From positions 62,001 to 126,000 of the forward strand of contig NZ_JAAVTX010000001.1 in NCBI RefSeq assembly GCF_012163145.1: a stretch of 64,000 nt of DNA. The letters are read 5' to 3'. The DNA is from Falsiroseomonas frigidaquae. Its GTDB lineage: Bacteria > Pseudomonadota > Alphaproteobacteria > Acetobacterales > Acetobacteraceae. Positions 27,315 through 37,146 of this stretch are shown one piece after another. A model generated the notes under the pieces. That model did no database searches. It was not told the DNA's origin and was given only the letters and a program-made list of their open reading frames with translations. The position numbers and the translations under genes were made by a program. Each line of letters begins with the position of its first letter. Position 1 is the stretch's first letter.

Positions 27315-28028
27315 TCACGCAAATGCCGGCAGCGTCTCCGGGTAGAAGCGGTGCAGCAGCGGCGCCAGATGGGCGCGCAGATAGCCGATCGCCGAGTCCG
27401 GCAATTCGCTGCGCCACTGCCCGGCGGTGCCGGCACGGTAGTGCGAGCCGGCGTCCACCTGCCCCGGCGGGCGCCCGGCCACCGCAGCGAAGCTGTGCTG
27501 GTCCGCCGGCGGCAACAGGTGGCCGGGGTGCGATGCCTTCAGCAGACCGCCCAGGCGCTCCGTCGGCCGCTGCACCACATCCTCCATCCGCAGCGTGACG
27601 AAGCGCGCATCGTCGAAATCCCAATGCCGCAGGGCGTGCAGCGGGCCGACCGCGCCGGGGTGGAAATCCGCCCGTTCCAGGAAGGCCAGGGTCAGCAGCA
27701 ACCCGTCCTCCGCCGGCACCCGCCGCAGCAGGTCCTGCTGCGCCGCCAGTTGCGGCCAGCCCTCGGTCGGGTGGGTGTTGCGATGGGAGTGATAGGCGGA
27801 GACCACCAGGTCCAGCGGATTGCGGATGATGTGGATGCCGCCCGGGATGCGCCCCGCCAGGAACGGATAGGCCGCATTGGCCAGCAGCACGAGCTGCGCC
27901 GCATCCTCCGGCAGATGCGCGCTGAGATGCGTGGCGGACAGCGACAGCCCGTTCATCCGCGCATAGGCGCCGAGGTAGCGTGCCAGCCAGGCGCTGGCAC
28001 ATTTGTGGTGCGTCAGGACGTAGGTCAT
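27315..28028 (-). CDS. Sulfotransferase-family protein
   Basis: A 237-residue protein with the PAPS-binding marks of sulfotransferases: an N-terminal THHKCASAWLARYL loop (5'-phosphosulfate site), IHIIRNPLDLVVSAYHSHRN (3'-phosphate site) and a C-terminal RAGTAGQWRSEL (RxGxxGxW). It would move a sulfuryl group from PAPS to a hydroxyl, most likely on a carbohydrate. There is no signal peptide or membrane anchor. PAPS synthesis genes are not nearby. Given the glycosyltransferases within 8 kb, an exported polysaccharide is a possible acceptor. Confidence 0.82.
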   Translation of the reverse strand: MTYVLTHHKCASAWLARYLGAYARMNGLSLSATHLSAHLPEDAAQLVLLANAAYPFLAGRIPGGIHIIRNPLDLVVSAYHSHRNTHPTEGWPQLAAQQDLLRRVPAEDGLLLTLAFLERADFHPGAVGPLHALRHWDFDDARFVTLRMEDVVQRPTERLGGLLKASHPGHLLPPADQHSFAAVAGRPPGQVDAGSHYRAGTAGQWRSELPDSAIGYLRAHLAPLLHRFYPETLPAFA

Positions 28029-28613
28029 CGCAGGCTCCGCAGCCTCGCCTGCAAAGCGTAACGAAGCCCGGCTGTCCAGCCTCAGGCCGCGCGCAGGAAG
28101 GCCACCCGCACCGCGCCGTGCTCCCGCGCCGCCACCTCGGTGAAGCCGGGGGCTTCCAGCGCCTCCTCCCGCCCCGTCTCGGCCACCACCAGCGCGCCGG
28201 GCGCGATCCAGCCGGCGGCAGACAGCGCGGCCAGCGCCTTCGGCACCAGGTCCCTTCCATAGGGCGGGTCGAGCAGCACCAGGCCGCAGGGGGCGGGCGC
28301 CGCACGGGGGCGCAGCACGTCGCCGCCCAGCACGGTGCAGCGGGCTTCCTCCTTCAGCGCGACGACGTTCTGCCGCAGCACGGCCAGCGCCACGCGGTCG
28401 CTTTCCAGGAAGCAGGCATGGGCGGCGCCGCGCGACAGCGCCTCCAGCCCCAGCGCGCCGGAACCGGCGAAGGCGTCCAGCACGCGCTGGCCCTCCACGG
28501 CACCTTCACCCGTCCCGTTATCCGCCCAGGGCGCATGCAGCAGCATGTCGAACACCGCCTGGCGCACCCTGTCGCTGGTCGGCCGCGTGGTTTCCCCCGG
28601 CGGCGCGGCCAGC

Positions 28614-29590
<977 letters not shown>

Positions 29591-29594
<4 letters not shown>

Positions 29595-30307
29595 CGGCGG
29601 GCCGCCTCGACAAAGGCCGAAAGGATATCCGGGTCGCGCGGGTCCACCGCATATTCCGGGTGCCATTGCACGCCGAGGGCGAAGCGGTGGCCGGGCAGCT
29701 CGATCCCCTCCACCACGCCATCCGGCGCCACGGCATTGACCACGGCGCCCAGCCCCGGCGTCGCCACCGCCTGGTGATGCGCCGAATTCACCGCCATCAT
29801 CTGCGTGCCGACGATGCGGGCCAGCAGCGTGTCCGGCGTGATCGCCACCTGGTGCCCAGGCTCCGTCCGCGGATTCGGCTGCTCATGCGCCAGCGCGCCC
29901 GGCACCTCGTCCGGGATGTGCTGGATCAGCGTGCCGCCGAGCGCCACCGCCAGCAATTGCTGGCCGCCGCAGATGCCGAGCACCGGCAGGTCCCGGTTCA
30001 GGGCCGCGCGCGTCGCGGCGAGTTCGAAATCCGTGCGCCCCGGCTTCAGCGTCACCTTCGGATGCGGCGCACCGCCGCCCCACAGCGCCGGGTCCACGTC
30101 GAAGGCGCCGCCGGTGACCAGCAGCCCGTCGATCACGTCGAGATACTCGACCGCCAGTTCGGGATGGTGCGGCAGCGCGACGGGCAGGCCCCCGGCCGCG
30201 ATGATACTGGCGAAATAATTCTGGCGGAGCGCGTACCAGGGCAGCTTGGACCAGCCGCCGGCCGGTTCCGCATCCAGGGTCACGCCGATGACCGGGCGTC
30301 TGTTCAT
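29591..30307 (-). CDS. Class I glutamine amidotransferase-like hydrolase (PuuD-type peptidase C26)
   Basis: A 238-residue cytoplasmic hydrolase. It starts MNRRPVIGVTLD and has LLVTGGAFDVDPALWG, the nucleophile elbow VLGICGGQQLLAVALGG and the catalytic GVQWHPEY (His and Glu). This pattern belongs to gamma-glutamyl-gamma-aminobutyrate hydrolases (PuuD) and related C26 peptidases, which cut gamma-glutamyl amides. No putrescine-pathway gene is adjacent, so the exact substrate is open. Its stop overlaps the rluB start. It is divergent from tadA with 101 bases between. Confidence 0.9.
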
Positions 30308-30408
30308 CCGGCCGCTATAGCACTTCCGCGCCGCCCGGCACGCCCGAAGGCGACGAAATCCGGGCGAAACCGCTCGACCCGCCACGCCCGCCGGGGCAAA
30401 TCAGCCGC

Positions 30409-30849
30409 ATGTCGCCCATGGAGATCGCATTGCAGGAAGCCCGCGCCGCCGCCGCGCGCGGGGAGGTGCCGGTAGGCGCGGTGGTGACGGATGCCGCCGG
30501 GCAGGTGCTGGCCCGCGCGGGCAACGAGGTGGAGGCCCGCCGCGACCCCTCTGCCCATGCCGAGCTGCTGGCGCTGCGCGCCGCCGCGGCGGCCACCGGC
30601 GACAAGCTGCTGCCGCAGGCGACCCTGTGGGTGACGCTGGAGCCGTGCGCCATGTGCGCCCAGGCCACCGCCTTCTTCCGGGTCAAGCGCCTGGTCTTCG
30701 GTGCCTATGACCCGAAGGGCGGCGGCGTGGAGCACGGCCCCCGCATCTTCAGCCAGCCCACCTGCCACCACGTCCCGGAAGTGGTGGGCGGGGTGCGGGA
30801 GGGTGAGGCAGCCGCCCTGCTGCGGGAATTCTTCGCGGGGCTGCGGTAG
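30409..30849 (+). CDS. tadA: tRNA-specific adenosine deaminase
   Basis: A 146-residue zinc deaminase that converts A34 of tRNA-Arg(ACG) to inosine. The zinc site is complete: AHAE (His ligand and catalytic Glu) and PCAMCA (two Cys ligands). FGAYDPKGGGVEHG is the TadA-specific loop. ATG 30409 and ATG 30418 are both possible starts; the first has GGGG twelve bases upstream. The location next to rluB/rsmD is typical of alphaproteobacteria and separates it from guanine or cytosine deaminases. Confidence 0.92.
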   Translation: MSPMEIALQEARAAAARGEVPVGAVVTDAAGQVLARAGNEVEARRDPSAHAELLALRAAAAATGDKLLPQATLWVTLEPCAMCAQATAFFRVKRLVFGAYDPKGGGVEHGPRIFSQPTCHHVPEVVGGVREGEAAALLREFFAGLR

Positions 30850-30860
30850 CATCCAGATCC

Positions 30861-30882
30861 CGGTGATCGCGGCCGATCACCG
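30861..30882. terminator. Hairpin between convergent tadA and Bug receptor genes
   Basis: CGGTGATCG and CGATCACCG form a perfect 9-bp stem around CGGC, 12 bases after the tadA stop. There is no T run, so Rho-independent termination is uncertain. Confidence 0.45.
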
Positions 30883-30953
30883 CCTCGATCGCCGGCGTGG
30901 CTCCGCGCCACATGGCGCGGCGGCCGCAGGTTCCAGGCGATGGCTTCCTTGTC

Positions 30954-31910
30954 TCACTCCATCGGGATGTTGAAGCGCCGGATCACCGCGCCGTACTGCG
31001 TCACGGTGTCCTGCATCAGCCGCTCCAGTTCCTCCGGCGTGGAGGACACCGCCGCGGCGCCGGTGCCTTCCACAGCCGCGCGATATTCGGGGGAGGCGAC
31101 GGCCGCGGTGACCAGTTCGTTCATCCGCCGCACCACCGCCGGCGGCGTGCCGCCCCCGCCGCAGATCCCGAGCCAGCCGAAGGCGACCAGCTCCATCCCC
31201 TGCTCCGCCAGCGTCGGCACGTCCGGCGCCACCGCAAGGCGCTGCGGGCTGGTGACGCCGATCGCCCGCACCTGGCCGGATTGCGCCAGCGGCATGGTGT
31301 TGACCAGCGGCCCGACGAAAAGCTGCAGCCGCCCGGCAATCAGGTCCTGCAGCACCGGCGGCGTGCCGCGATACGGCACCTCCACCATGGTGACCCCGGC
31401 CGCCCCCTCGAACATCCGCGCCACCAGGTTGGGCATCGAGGCGGGGCCGACATGGCCGAATGCCATCCCCTCCGGCCGTGCCTTCGCCAGGGCGACGAAT
31501 TCCGCGAGGCTGGCCGCCGGCAGGGCGTTGGGCACCACCAGCGCGTAATAGGCGCGGGTGATCTGGCTGATCGGCGCCAATTCCCCCAGCGCATAGGGGC
31601 GCGAGGCGCTCATCGAATTCAGCGCGTCGATATAGGTGCAGACCAGCAGCGTGTGGCCATCCCGCGGCTGCGACAGGACATGGTCCATGGCGATGCGGCC
31701 GCCTGCGCCGGTACGGTTCTCCACCACCACCGGCTGGCTGAGCTGGCCGCGCAGCTTTTCCGCGATGATGCGGGCCGGGATGTCGGTGGGGCCGCCGGCC
31801 GGGAAGCCCACCACCAGCCGCACCGGCCGCTCCGGCCAGGCCCCCTGCGCCGCCGCCGGCAGTGCCGTCAAAAGGCTTAAGGCTGCAGCCGCGATGATCC
31901 GCATGCGCAT
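30954..31910 (-). CDS. Bug-family tripartite tricarboxylate transporter receptor
   Basis: A 318-residue periplasmic binding protein with a signal peptide (MRMRIIAAAALSLLTALPAAAQ). Bug marks are WPERPVRLVVGFPAGGPTDIPARI, VVENRTGAGGRIAMD and VPYRGTPPVLQDLIAGRLQ. Bug proteins bind small carboxylates, amino acids or related compounds for TctAB permeases. No TctA or TctB gene is in the window. AGGA lies nine bases before ATG 31910; a second ATG at 31904 is possible. Confidence 0.93.
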   Translation of the reverse strand: MRMRIIAAAALSLLTALPAAAQGAWPERPVRLVVGFPAGGPTDIPARIIAEKLRGQLSQPVVVENRTGAGGRIAMDHVLSQPRDGHTLLVCTYIDALNSMSASRPYALGELAPISQITRAYYALVVPNALPAASLAEFVALAKARPEGMAFGHVGPASMPNLVARMFEGAAGVTMVEVPYRGTPPVLQDLIAGRLQLFVGPLVNTMPLAQSGQVRAIGVTSPQRLAVAPDVPTLAEQGMELVAFGWLGICGGGGTPPAVVRRMNELVTAAVASPEYRAAVEGTGAAAVSSTPEELERLMQDTVTQYGAVIRRFNIPME

Positions 31911-32004
31911 GACATTCGTCCTGACGTTTCCCCGGCGGGCAGCATGGCGCGGGCCGGGGGTCGCCTCAACCCCGCGCGGCGCGGCTCCCGCCGCGGCCGG
32001 CCGC

Positions 32005-32985
32005 CTAAAGCATCCGCCCCAGCCGCAGCGCCAGCAGCACCCCGCCGACCGAGGCGGCGATGAGGCTCAGCGCCATGGCGAAGCCGCCGGGCGATTCAAC
32101 GCCCGGCAGGCCGCCCACATTCATGCCGAAGATGCCGGCCACCAGGCTCGCCGGCAGCATCGCGGCGGAGATGACCGAAAGCACCAGCAGGCGGCGGTTG
32201 GTTTCCTCGGCGACGCGCGACGCCGCCTGGTCCTGCGCGATCCGGCCGCGTTCCAGCACCGCGGCCAGGGCCCGGGCCGCCGCCCGGCTGCGCCTTGCCT
32301 CCAGCAGCAGCGGCGCCGCCAGCGGGGCGAGGGGCGCGGGGCAATCCTCCGCCAGATCGTCCAGCGCCTCGGCCAGCGGGTCCAGGTGGCGCGACAGGCG
32401 CAGCGCCTCCCGCCGCAGGGTGGCCAATGCGTCGCGCGGCGGGTTGCGGTCGGGGCGCAGAAGCTGGTCCTCGATCAGCGCCATCTGCCGCGCCAGCAGA
32501 CCGATGACCTGGGCGAACTCCAGCATGGCGTGGCGCAGCACGCTGCCCAGCGCCTCGGCCGGAAGCGTCACCCGCGGGGTCTCCAGCGCCAGGTGGACGC
32601 CGCGCAGCGGGTGCCGGCGGGCGGTGACCAGCAGCCCGGGCGACAGCGCAAAATGCAGCAGGCCGACCGGCGGCGCGCCCTGCGCCTCCGCGTCGAAATG
32701 GATGTCCGGCAGGCAGCCGAACAGCGCGCCTGCGGCGACTTCGACGCGCGTCGTCTCCTCCGCCTCCACCAGCGCGGCGCGGGCGGCGGCGGGCAGGCCG
32801 GGCAGCGCCAGCAGGAATTGCCGGGCCCGCGCATCGACCAGGTCGAGATGCAGCCAGAGCGGCCCCTCCCCGTCCTCGACCATCCGCGCCACATCTGGCG
32901 GGGTCAGCGGCGTTGCGGCATCGCCCAGCCGCCAGGCGGCAATCAGGCCATGGCAGGGTGGCAGGTTGGCGGCGGAATCGGGCAT
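32005..32985 (-). CDS. CorA-family divalent cation transporter, ZntB-like
   Basis: A 326-residue inner-membrane protein: a large cytoplasmic domain (GPLWLHLDLVDARARQFL) with long helices, then two C-terminal membrane helices separated by FGMNVGGLPG, which holds the GMN selectivity signature. The MNxGGxPG form of the loop and the absence of the acidic MPEL-type motif of magnesium CorA suggest a ZntB-type zinc transporter. This is a family-level judgement. It is monocistronic by spacing. Confidence 0.88.
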   Translation of the reverse strand: MPDSAANLPPCHGLIAAWRLGDAATPLTPPDVARMVEDGEGPLWLHLDLVDARARQFLLALPGLPAAARAALVEAEETTRVEVAAGALFGCLPDIHFDAEAQGAPPVGLLHFALSPGLLVTARRHPLRGVHLALETPRVTLPAEALGSVLRHAMLEFAQVIGLLARQMALIEDQLLRPDRNPPRDALATLRREALRLSRHLDPLAEALDDLAEDCPAPLAPLAAPLLLEARRSRAAARALAAVLERGRIAQDQAASRVAEETNRRLLVLSVISAAMLPASLVAGIFGMNVGGLPGVESPGGFAMALSLIAASVGGVLLALRLGRML

Positions 32986-33039
32986 GGGCGATCGGACCGG
33001 AGGGCGTGGCGGGTTTATACCCGCGCCCAGCCCGCCGCG

Positions 33040-33969
33040 TCAGGCCGCGTGGTGGACGCCGGCAGCGCGCGGATCCCACCACCAGAGCGGGTCCGGCCCC
33101 ACCATCACCGCCCCCTGGAAGCGCGGCGCCGGGCGGTGCTTCGCCTCGCCCGCCAGGACGGCGGCGCCGCGTTCCGTCAGCCGCCAGGGCGCCTCGCGGG
33201 TGATCAGCCGGTGCGGGCCGGTGGCCAGGCGCTGCGCCACCTCCCGCACGATCAGGTCGGTGACGTGGAACACCGGGTCGGCCGCCAGCAGGGCGCGCAG
33301 CACGGCCGCCTCGTCCGCCGCGCCATCCGCCACCGCGCGCAGCAGCAGCCGCTCGGTCAGGGCCAGGCCATCGGCGCGCCAGGGCAGGTCCTTCAGGTGG
33401 CGCCGCATCGCCGCGGCCAGATGCGGCAGCGGCGAGGCGCGGCGGCTCAGGCGGTCCAGCGCCGTGGGATCGGGGCTGGCGAAGGCGGCCCAGGCCTCGG
33501 CCCCGGCCTGGAGTTGCAGCGCGCCGAGCGGCACGGGCTGCAGCGCCGCCAGTTCCTCCACCGCCAGATGGGCGAAGGGCCGGCGACCATCGGCCGGCAT
33601 CAGGAACAGCCGGTCCGCCAGCGGCGCCCCCGCTGCCGAGGCACGATCCGCCAGCAGCGACAGCACGCGGATCAGGCAGGCCTGATCCCACAGGTCGTGC
33701 TCGAACCACAGCAGCACCCGGTCGAACCGCGCCAGCCCGTTCAGCGCCATGTATTCCCGGCCCAGCCGCAGCCGCGCTTCCTGCCCGTCCACCCCTGCAT
33801 GCAGCGCGATCACGCGAGCGCGCAGGCCAAGATAGGCCATCAGCTCGTCATCGGAGACGGCGCCGACGCAGACCGGGTCCGCGATCGGCAGGTACGCCCC
33901 GTCATGGCCGGCGCGCGGCAGCAGGTCCCGCAGGTCGTCGCCGCAACGGATATGGGCGGTGGAGGTCAT
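33040..33969 (-). CDS. DUF1835 domain-containing protein
   Basis: A 309-residue soluble protein of the DUF1835 family: HIRCGDDLRDLLPRAG at the start, ADPVCVGAVSDDELMAY, and LLWFEHDLWDQACLIRVLSLL as the conserved core. The C-terminal 100 residues carry a winged-helix-like part (PWRLTERGAAVLAG, GPDPLWWWDP). Function is unknown; the family resembles a sigma/kinase-associated fold without an assigned reaction. The start is ATG 33969; the GTG 15 bases upstream is less likely. Confidence 0.85.
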   Translation of the reverse strand: MTSTAHIRCGDDLRDLLPRAGHDGAYLPIADPVCVGAVSDDELMAYLGLRARVIALHAGVDGQEARLRLGREYMALNGLARFDRVLLWFEHDLWDQACLIRVLSLLADRASAAGAPLADRLFLMPADGRRPFAHLAVEELAALQPVPLGALQLQAGAEAWAAFASPDPTALDRLSRRASPLPHLAAAMRRHLKDLPWRADGLALTERLLLRAVADGAADEAAVLRALLAADPVFHVTDLIVREVAQRLATGPHRLITREAPWRLTERGAAVLAGEAKHRPAPRFQGAVMVGPDPLWWWDPRAAGVHHAA

Positions 33970-34029
33970 GCCCCGGGATGCCACAGCCCCGCCGCCCCGG
34001 CCAGATGTCTGGCCGGGCGGCGGTTCACA

Positions 34030-35010
34030 TCACAGACGCAGGCCGAGGCGACGGATCATCTCGCCTTCCTCGGCATATTGGCGGCGGGCGAAGGCGGCGT
34101 ATTCATCCGGGCCGAGGTGGAAGGGCGCCATGTCGAAGCGGTCCAGGATGGCGATATGGGCCGGGTCGAACAGCGCCCCCCGGAACGCATCGTGCAGCAC
34201 CTTCACATGGTCCGGGTTCATCCCCTTCGGACCGGCCAGCCCGTAGGGGGAGGCCGAGACGATGTCGATGCCGTTCTCCTTAAGCGTCGGCACATTGGGG
34301 AAGCGCTTGGCACGCTCCGCGGTCCAGGTCGTCAGCAGGCGCAGGCGGCCAGACAGCACGAGCTCCGCCCAGCCGGAGCTGTCGGCGCTGGCCTGGATCT
34401 GGTTGCCGAGCAGCGCCTGGCTGTTCTCCGCCCAGCCGCGGAACGGCACATGCGTCCATTCGATGCCGCGCTGGCCGGCGATCTGCTCCATGGTGATGTG
34501 CAGCGAGGTGCCGACCCCCGGCGTGCCGTAGTTCACCTTGCCCGGATTGGCCTTCGCGTAGTCCAGGAACTGCGACAGGGTCTGCCAGGGGCTGTCCGCG
34601 TTCACCACGATGCCGAACAGGTAGCCGGTCAGGTGGATGACGTAGGTGAAGTCTTCCAGCGGGTTGAACAGCGCGCGCGGGGCCATCTGCGGATGGCGGA
34701 ACACGCTGATCGGCATCTGCGACAGCACGTAGCCATCCGGCCGCTCATTCAGCAATTGCTGCGGTGCCAGGATGCCACCGGCACCGGCGCGGTTCTCCAC
34801 CACGATCGGCTGGCCGAGCCGCTTCGAAGCCTGGTCGGCCAAGGCGCGCATCTGGATATCGGTGGTGCCGCCGGCGGCCCAGGGCACCAGCAGGCGGATC
34901 GGCCGGTTCGGGTAGCGGTCCTGCGCCCATACCGCCGGCGCCGAGAGCAGCGCGGCGCCGAGGCCGAGTGCGGTGCGGCGGCCGATGGGCGGAATCGTGG
35001 TCTTGGTCAC
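34030..35010 (-). CDS. Bug-family tripartite tricarboxylate transporter receptor
   Basis: A 326-residue periplasmic binding protein, the second Bug receptor here. Its signal peptide has a twin-arginine-like GRRTALGLGAALLSAP segment. Mature motifs are YPNRPIRLLVPWAAGGTTDI, VVENRAGAGGILAPQQ and VPFRGWAENSQALLGNQIQ. The start is GTG 35010, backed by GGGAGG ten bases upstream. It differs clearly from the receptor at 30954-31910 and so probably binds another ligand. No permease gene is adjacent. Confidence 0.93.
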   Translation of the reverse strand: MTKTTIPPIGRRTALGLGAALLSAPAVWAQDRYPNRPIRLLVPWAAGGTTDIQMRALADQASKRLGQPIVVENRAGAGGILAPQQLLNERPDGYVLSQMPISVFRHPQMAPRALFNPLEDFTYVIHLTGYLFGIVVNADSPWQTLSQFLDYAKANPGKVNYGTPGVGTSLHITMEQIAGQRGIEWTHVPFRGWAENSQALLGNQIQASADSSGWAELVLSGRLRLLTTWTAERAKRFPNVPTLKENGIDIVSASPYGLAGPKGMNPDHVKVLHDAFRGALFDPAHIAILDRFDMAPFHLGPDEYAAFARRQYAEEGEMIRRLGLRL

Positions 35011-35140
35011 TGCGGTGCGGCCTCCCTGCCAGGTGCCGGCCTTGGGCCGGTCTTCACCTGATCTGGTATCGCGCCCCGCGCCGCGCCGCAATCTCCACTG
35101 CGCGGCGCGGCATCACTCAGCAAATCACGCCCGCGCGGGC

Positions 35141-36934
35141 TCAGTTCATGAAGACGCGGGCGGACAGGGCCGACTGGAAGATCAGGTTCAGCAGGTCGCG
35201 GGCGATCTGGAAGTTCTTCGGGTCCAGACGCGGCAGGGCGATCAGCTCGTCGCCGGGCGCCGGGCCCTCGGTCGGCTCCAGGATCAGCTCGCCGGATGCC
35301 TTGCGGATCATCACCTGGCTTTCCACGCCGCGTTCCGCGAAGCCGCCGGCGGCGCGCACATAGTCGGGGATGCGCATGTCCGGCCGCCACACCACGGCCT
35401 GCGGCACCGCCACCTCGCCGGAGACCAGCACCGTCTGCACCCGCTCCGGGACGACGATGACATCGCCATCCTCCAGCCGCACATCGGCGCAGCGGCCGGT
35501 GCGGTCCATCACCACCAGGCGGCCTTCCGGCCGGGTGCGGCGGGCGCGCTGGATGTAGGAGGAGACCAGGTTGGCCTCCACCGCGCGGATCTCGGCGACG
35601 CCGGTGGTGGAGGAGACGGACATGAAAAGCTGGCGCTCCAGCCGGTCCATCGCCTCATTGATCACGCGCGTCTGCTGCGCCGCGACGGAGGGCCGCAGCA
35701 GGAAGACGCCGGCCGGGTTGGCCAGCACCGGGTCCACCGCGACATGGTCCAGCAGCGTGCAGAGCGAGGTATCGCGATCCGCGATCAGCACGGAGGGTCC
35801 AATGCGGCTGCCCTCGACCGAAACGCGCACGGTGGGCGCCGGGGCATCGGTGATGAAGGTGACGGTGTCCTGGTCCATCATCTGCAGCCCGCCCAGTTCC
35901 CGCACCGTGACGTAGCGGGCGAAGGGCTGGCCGCCGCGGGTGCCGCGGATCACCACATTGGTCGCCGCCGGCAGGGGCGAGGCGAGGTTCAGCAATTCGC
36001 GCCCCGGCATCGACCGGCCGCTGACCTCGAACAGGAAGTTGTTTCGGACCGCGCCATCGGCGCCGACCATGGCGCCCTGCGGCGCGACGACGACGGTATC
36101 ACCTTCCTGCATGGTGATGTTGGGCAGCTGCCCGGTCAGCAGGAAGCGGTAAAGGTCCACCCGCGCCACGGTACGGCCGCCGCGGTTCACCACGATGTCG
36201 CGGTAGGACCCGCGGCCCGGATCCACGCCGCCGGCGCGCGTCAGGTAGTCCAGGATGCTGTCGGAACCGGCGCCCATGTGGCGGCCGGGCAGGCGGACGT
36301 AGCCGGTGACGAAGACGCCGACCTGGCTGGCATTCAGCAGCACGGCATAGACCTGCACCTGCTGCGAGTAGACGCGCCGGACCTCGGCCTCCACCACCCG
36401 CTGCACATCGCCGGCGCGGGTGCCGGCCAGGCGGACCGGGCCGATCTGCGGCAGGAACAGGTTGCCCTCGGGGTCCACCACGCCGACCACCGAGGCCTCG
36501 ATGAAGCCCCAGATGGTGACGGAAACGCGGTCGCCCGGCCGGATCACATAGTTCGGGTTGGGCGAATCGGTGGCCGAGGGGGGCGCCCGGGTGAACAGCG
36601 CCGCGCCGAACACCACGGTGGCCGGGCCCGCGGCGCGCGCCGGGTCGCCGATCGGCCCGACGGCCACGGGGCCGCCCTCCGCCGCGGTGGATGTGCCGGC
36701 GCGGGCGGTGTTGATGGTGTCGCCGGTATTGCCGAGCAGCGCCGGCAGGCTGCCCACGGCCGGGCCACGAATTGCCTGGCCCGCATTCGGCAGCCCCGGC
36801 GCCTGGATCTGCGCGCCCGCAATCCCTGGCAGCAGCAGCGCCAGCAGCAGGGCCAGCAGCGGCACCATGCGGGGGAGGCGGTGCCAGGCCAGGCGGTGGA
36901 TCGCGGCAGTCGGGCGGCGGGCGAAGTCGAGCAT
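35141..36934 (-). CDS. Capsule polysaccharide export protein, KpsD/Wza-type (Poly_export and SLBB)
   Basis: A protein of about 597 residues forming or gating the outer-membrane/periplasmic channel for capsule. It has an N-terminal signal (MVPLLALLLALLLPGIAGAQ) preceded by about 22 extra residues if ATG 36934 is used; ATG 36868 is the alternative. A Poly_export domain follows (NYVIRPGDRVSVTIWGFIEA, DPEGNLFLPQIGPVRLAGT), then SLBB repeats (VFVTGYVRLPGRHMGAGS; VLVSGEVAVPQAVVWRP). There is no lipobox, unlike Wza, which fits KpsD-type proteins. It is the last gene of the export arm with kpsE-, kpsT- and kpsM-type genes. Confidence 0.87.
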   Translation of the reverse strand: MLDFARRPTAAIHRLAWHRLPRMVPLLALLLALLLPGIAGAQIQAPGLPNAGQAIRGPAVGSLPALLGNTGDTINTARAGTSTAAEGGPVAVGPIGDPARAAGPATVVFGAALFTRAPPSATDSPNPNYVIRPGDRVSVTIWGFIEASVVGVVDPEGNLFLPQIGPVRLAGTRAGDVQRVVEAEVRRVYSQQVQVYAVLLNASQVGVFVTGYVRLPGRHMGAGSDSILDYLTRAGGVDPGRGSYRDIVVNRGGRTVARVDLYRFLLTGQLPNITMQEGDTVVVAPQGAMVGADGAVRNNFLFEVSGRSMPGRELLNLASPLPAATNVVIRGTRGGQPFARYVTVRELGGLQMMDQDTVTFITDAPAPTVRVSVEGSRIGPSVLIADRDTSLCTLLDHVAVDPVLANPAGVFLLRPSVAAQQTRVINEAMDRLERQLFMSVSSTTGVAEIRAVEANLVSSYIQRARRTRPEGRLVVMDRTGRCADVRLEDGDVIVVPERVQTVLVSGEVAVPQAVVWRPDMRIPDYVRAAGGFAERGVESQVMIRKASGELILEPTEGPAPGDELIALPRLDPKNFQIARDLLNLIFQSALSARVFMN

Positions 36935-37059
36935 GTCGGGCAGAATCCGGAAATGGAGCCGGCGCGAGGCCGGCCAGCGGTTAGACCCAGCGATCAACCT
37001 GGCTTGGCAATCTGTGCGAGCAGCCTTTCGGGGGCAGCCTCGTCGGGGCAACTTGTCCT

Positions 37060-37085
37060 GGCGGCGTGGAAAAGGCCACGCCGCC
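37060..37085 (-). other. Hairpin between the kpsE-type and kpsD-type genes
   Basis: A perfect 10-bp stem (GGCGGCGTGG with CCACGCCGCC), loop CCTTTT on the minus strand, lies in the 212-base gap of the export operon. No T run follows, so it may be a processing or mRNA-stability element that sets different amounts of the two proteins rather than a full terminator. Confidence 0.45.
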
Positions 37086-37146
37086 GTGATGCACGGGCCT
37101 GGATTGCCCGCTTCTGTTGCCGCAGACCCTCACCTCGGCCCTCGCC

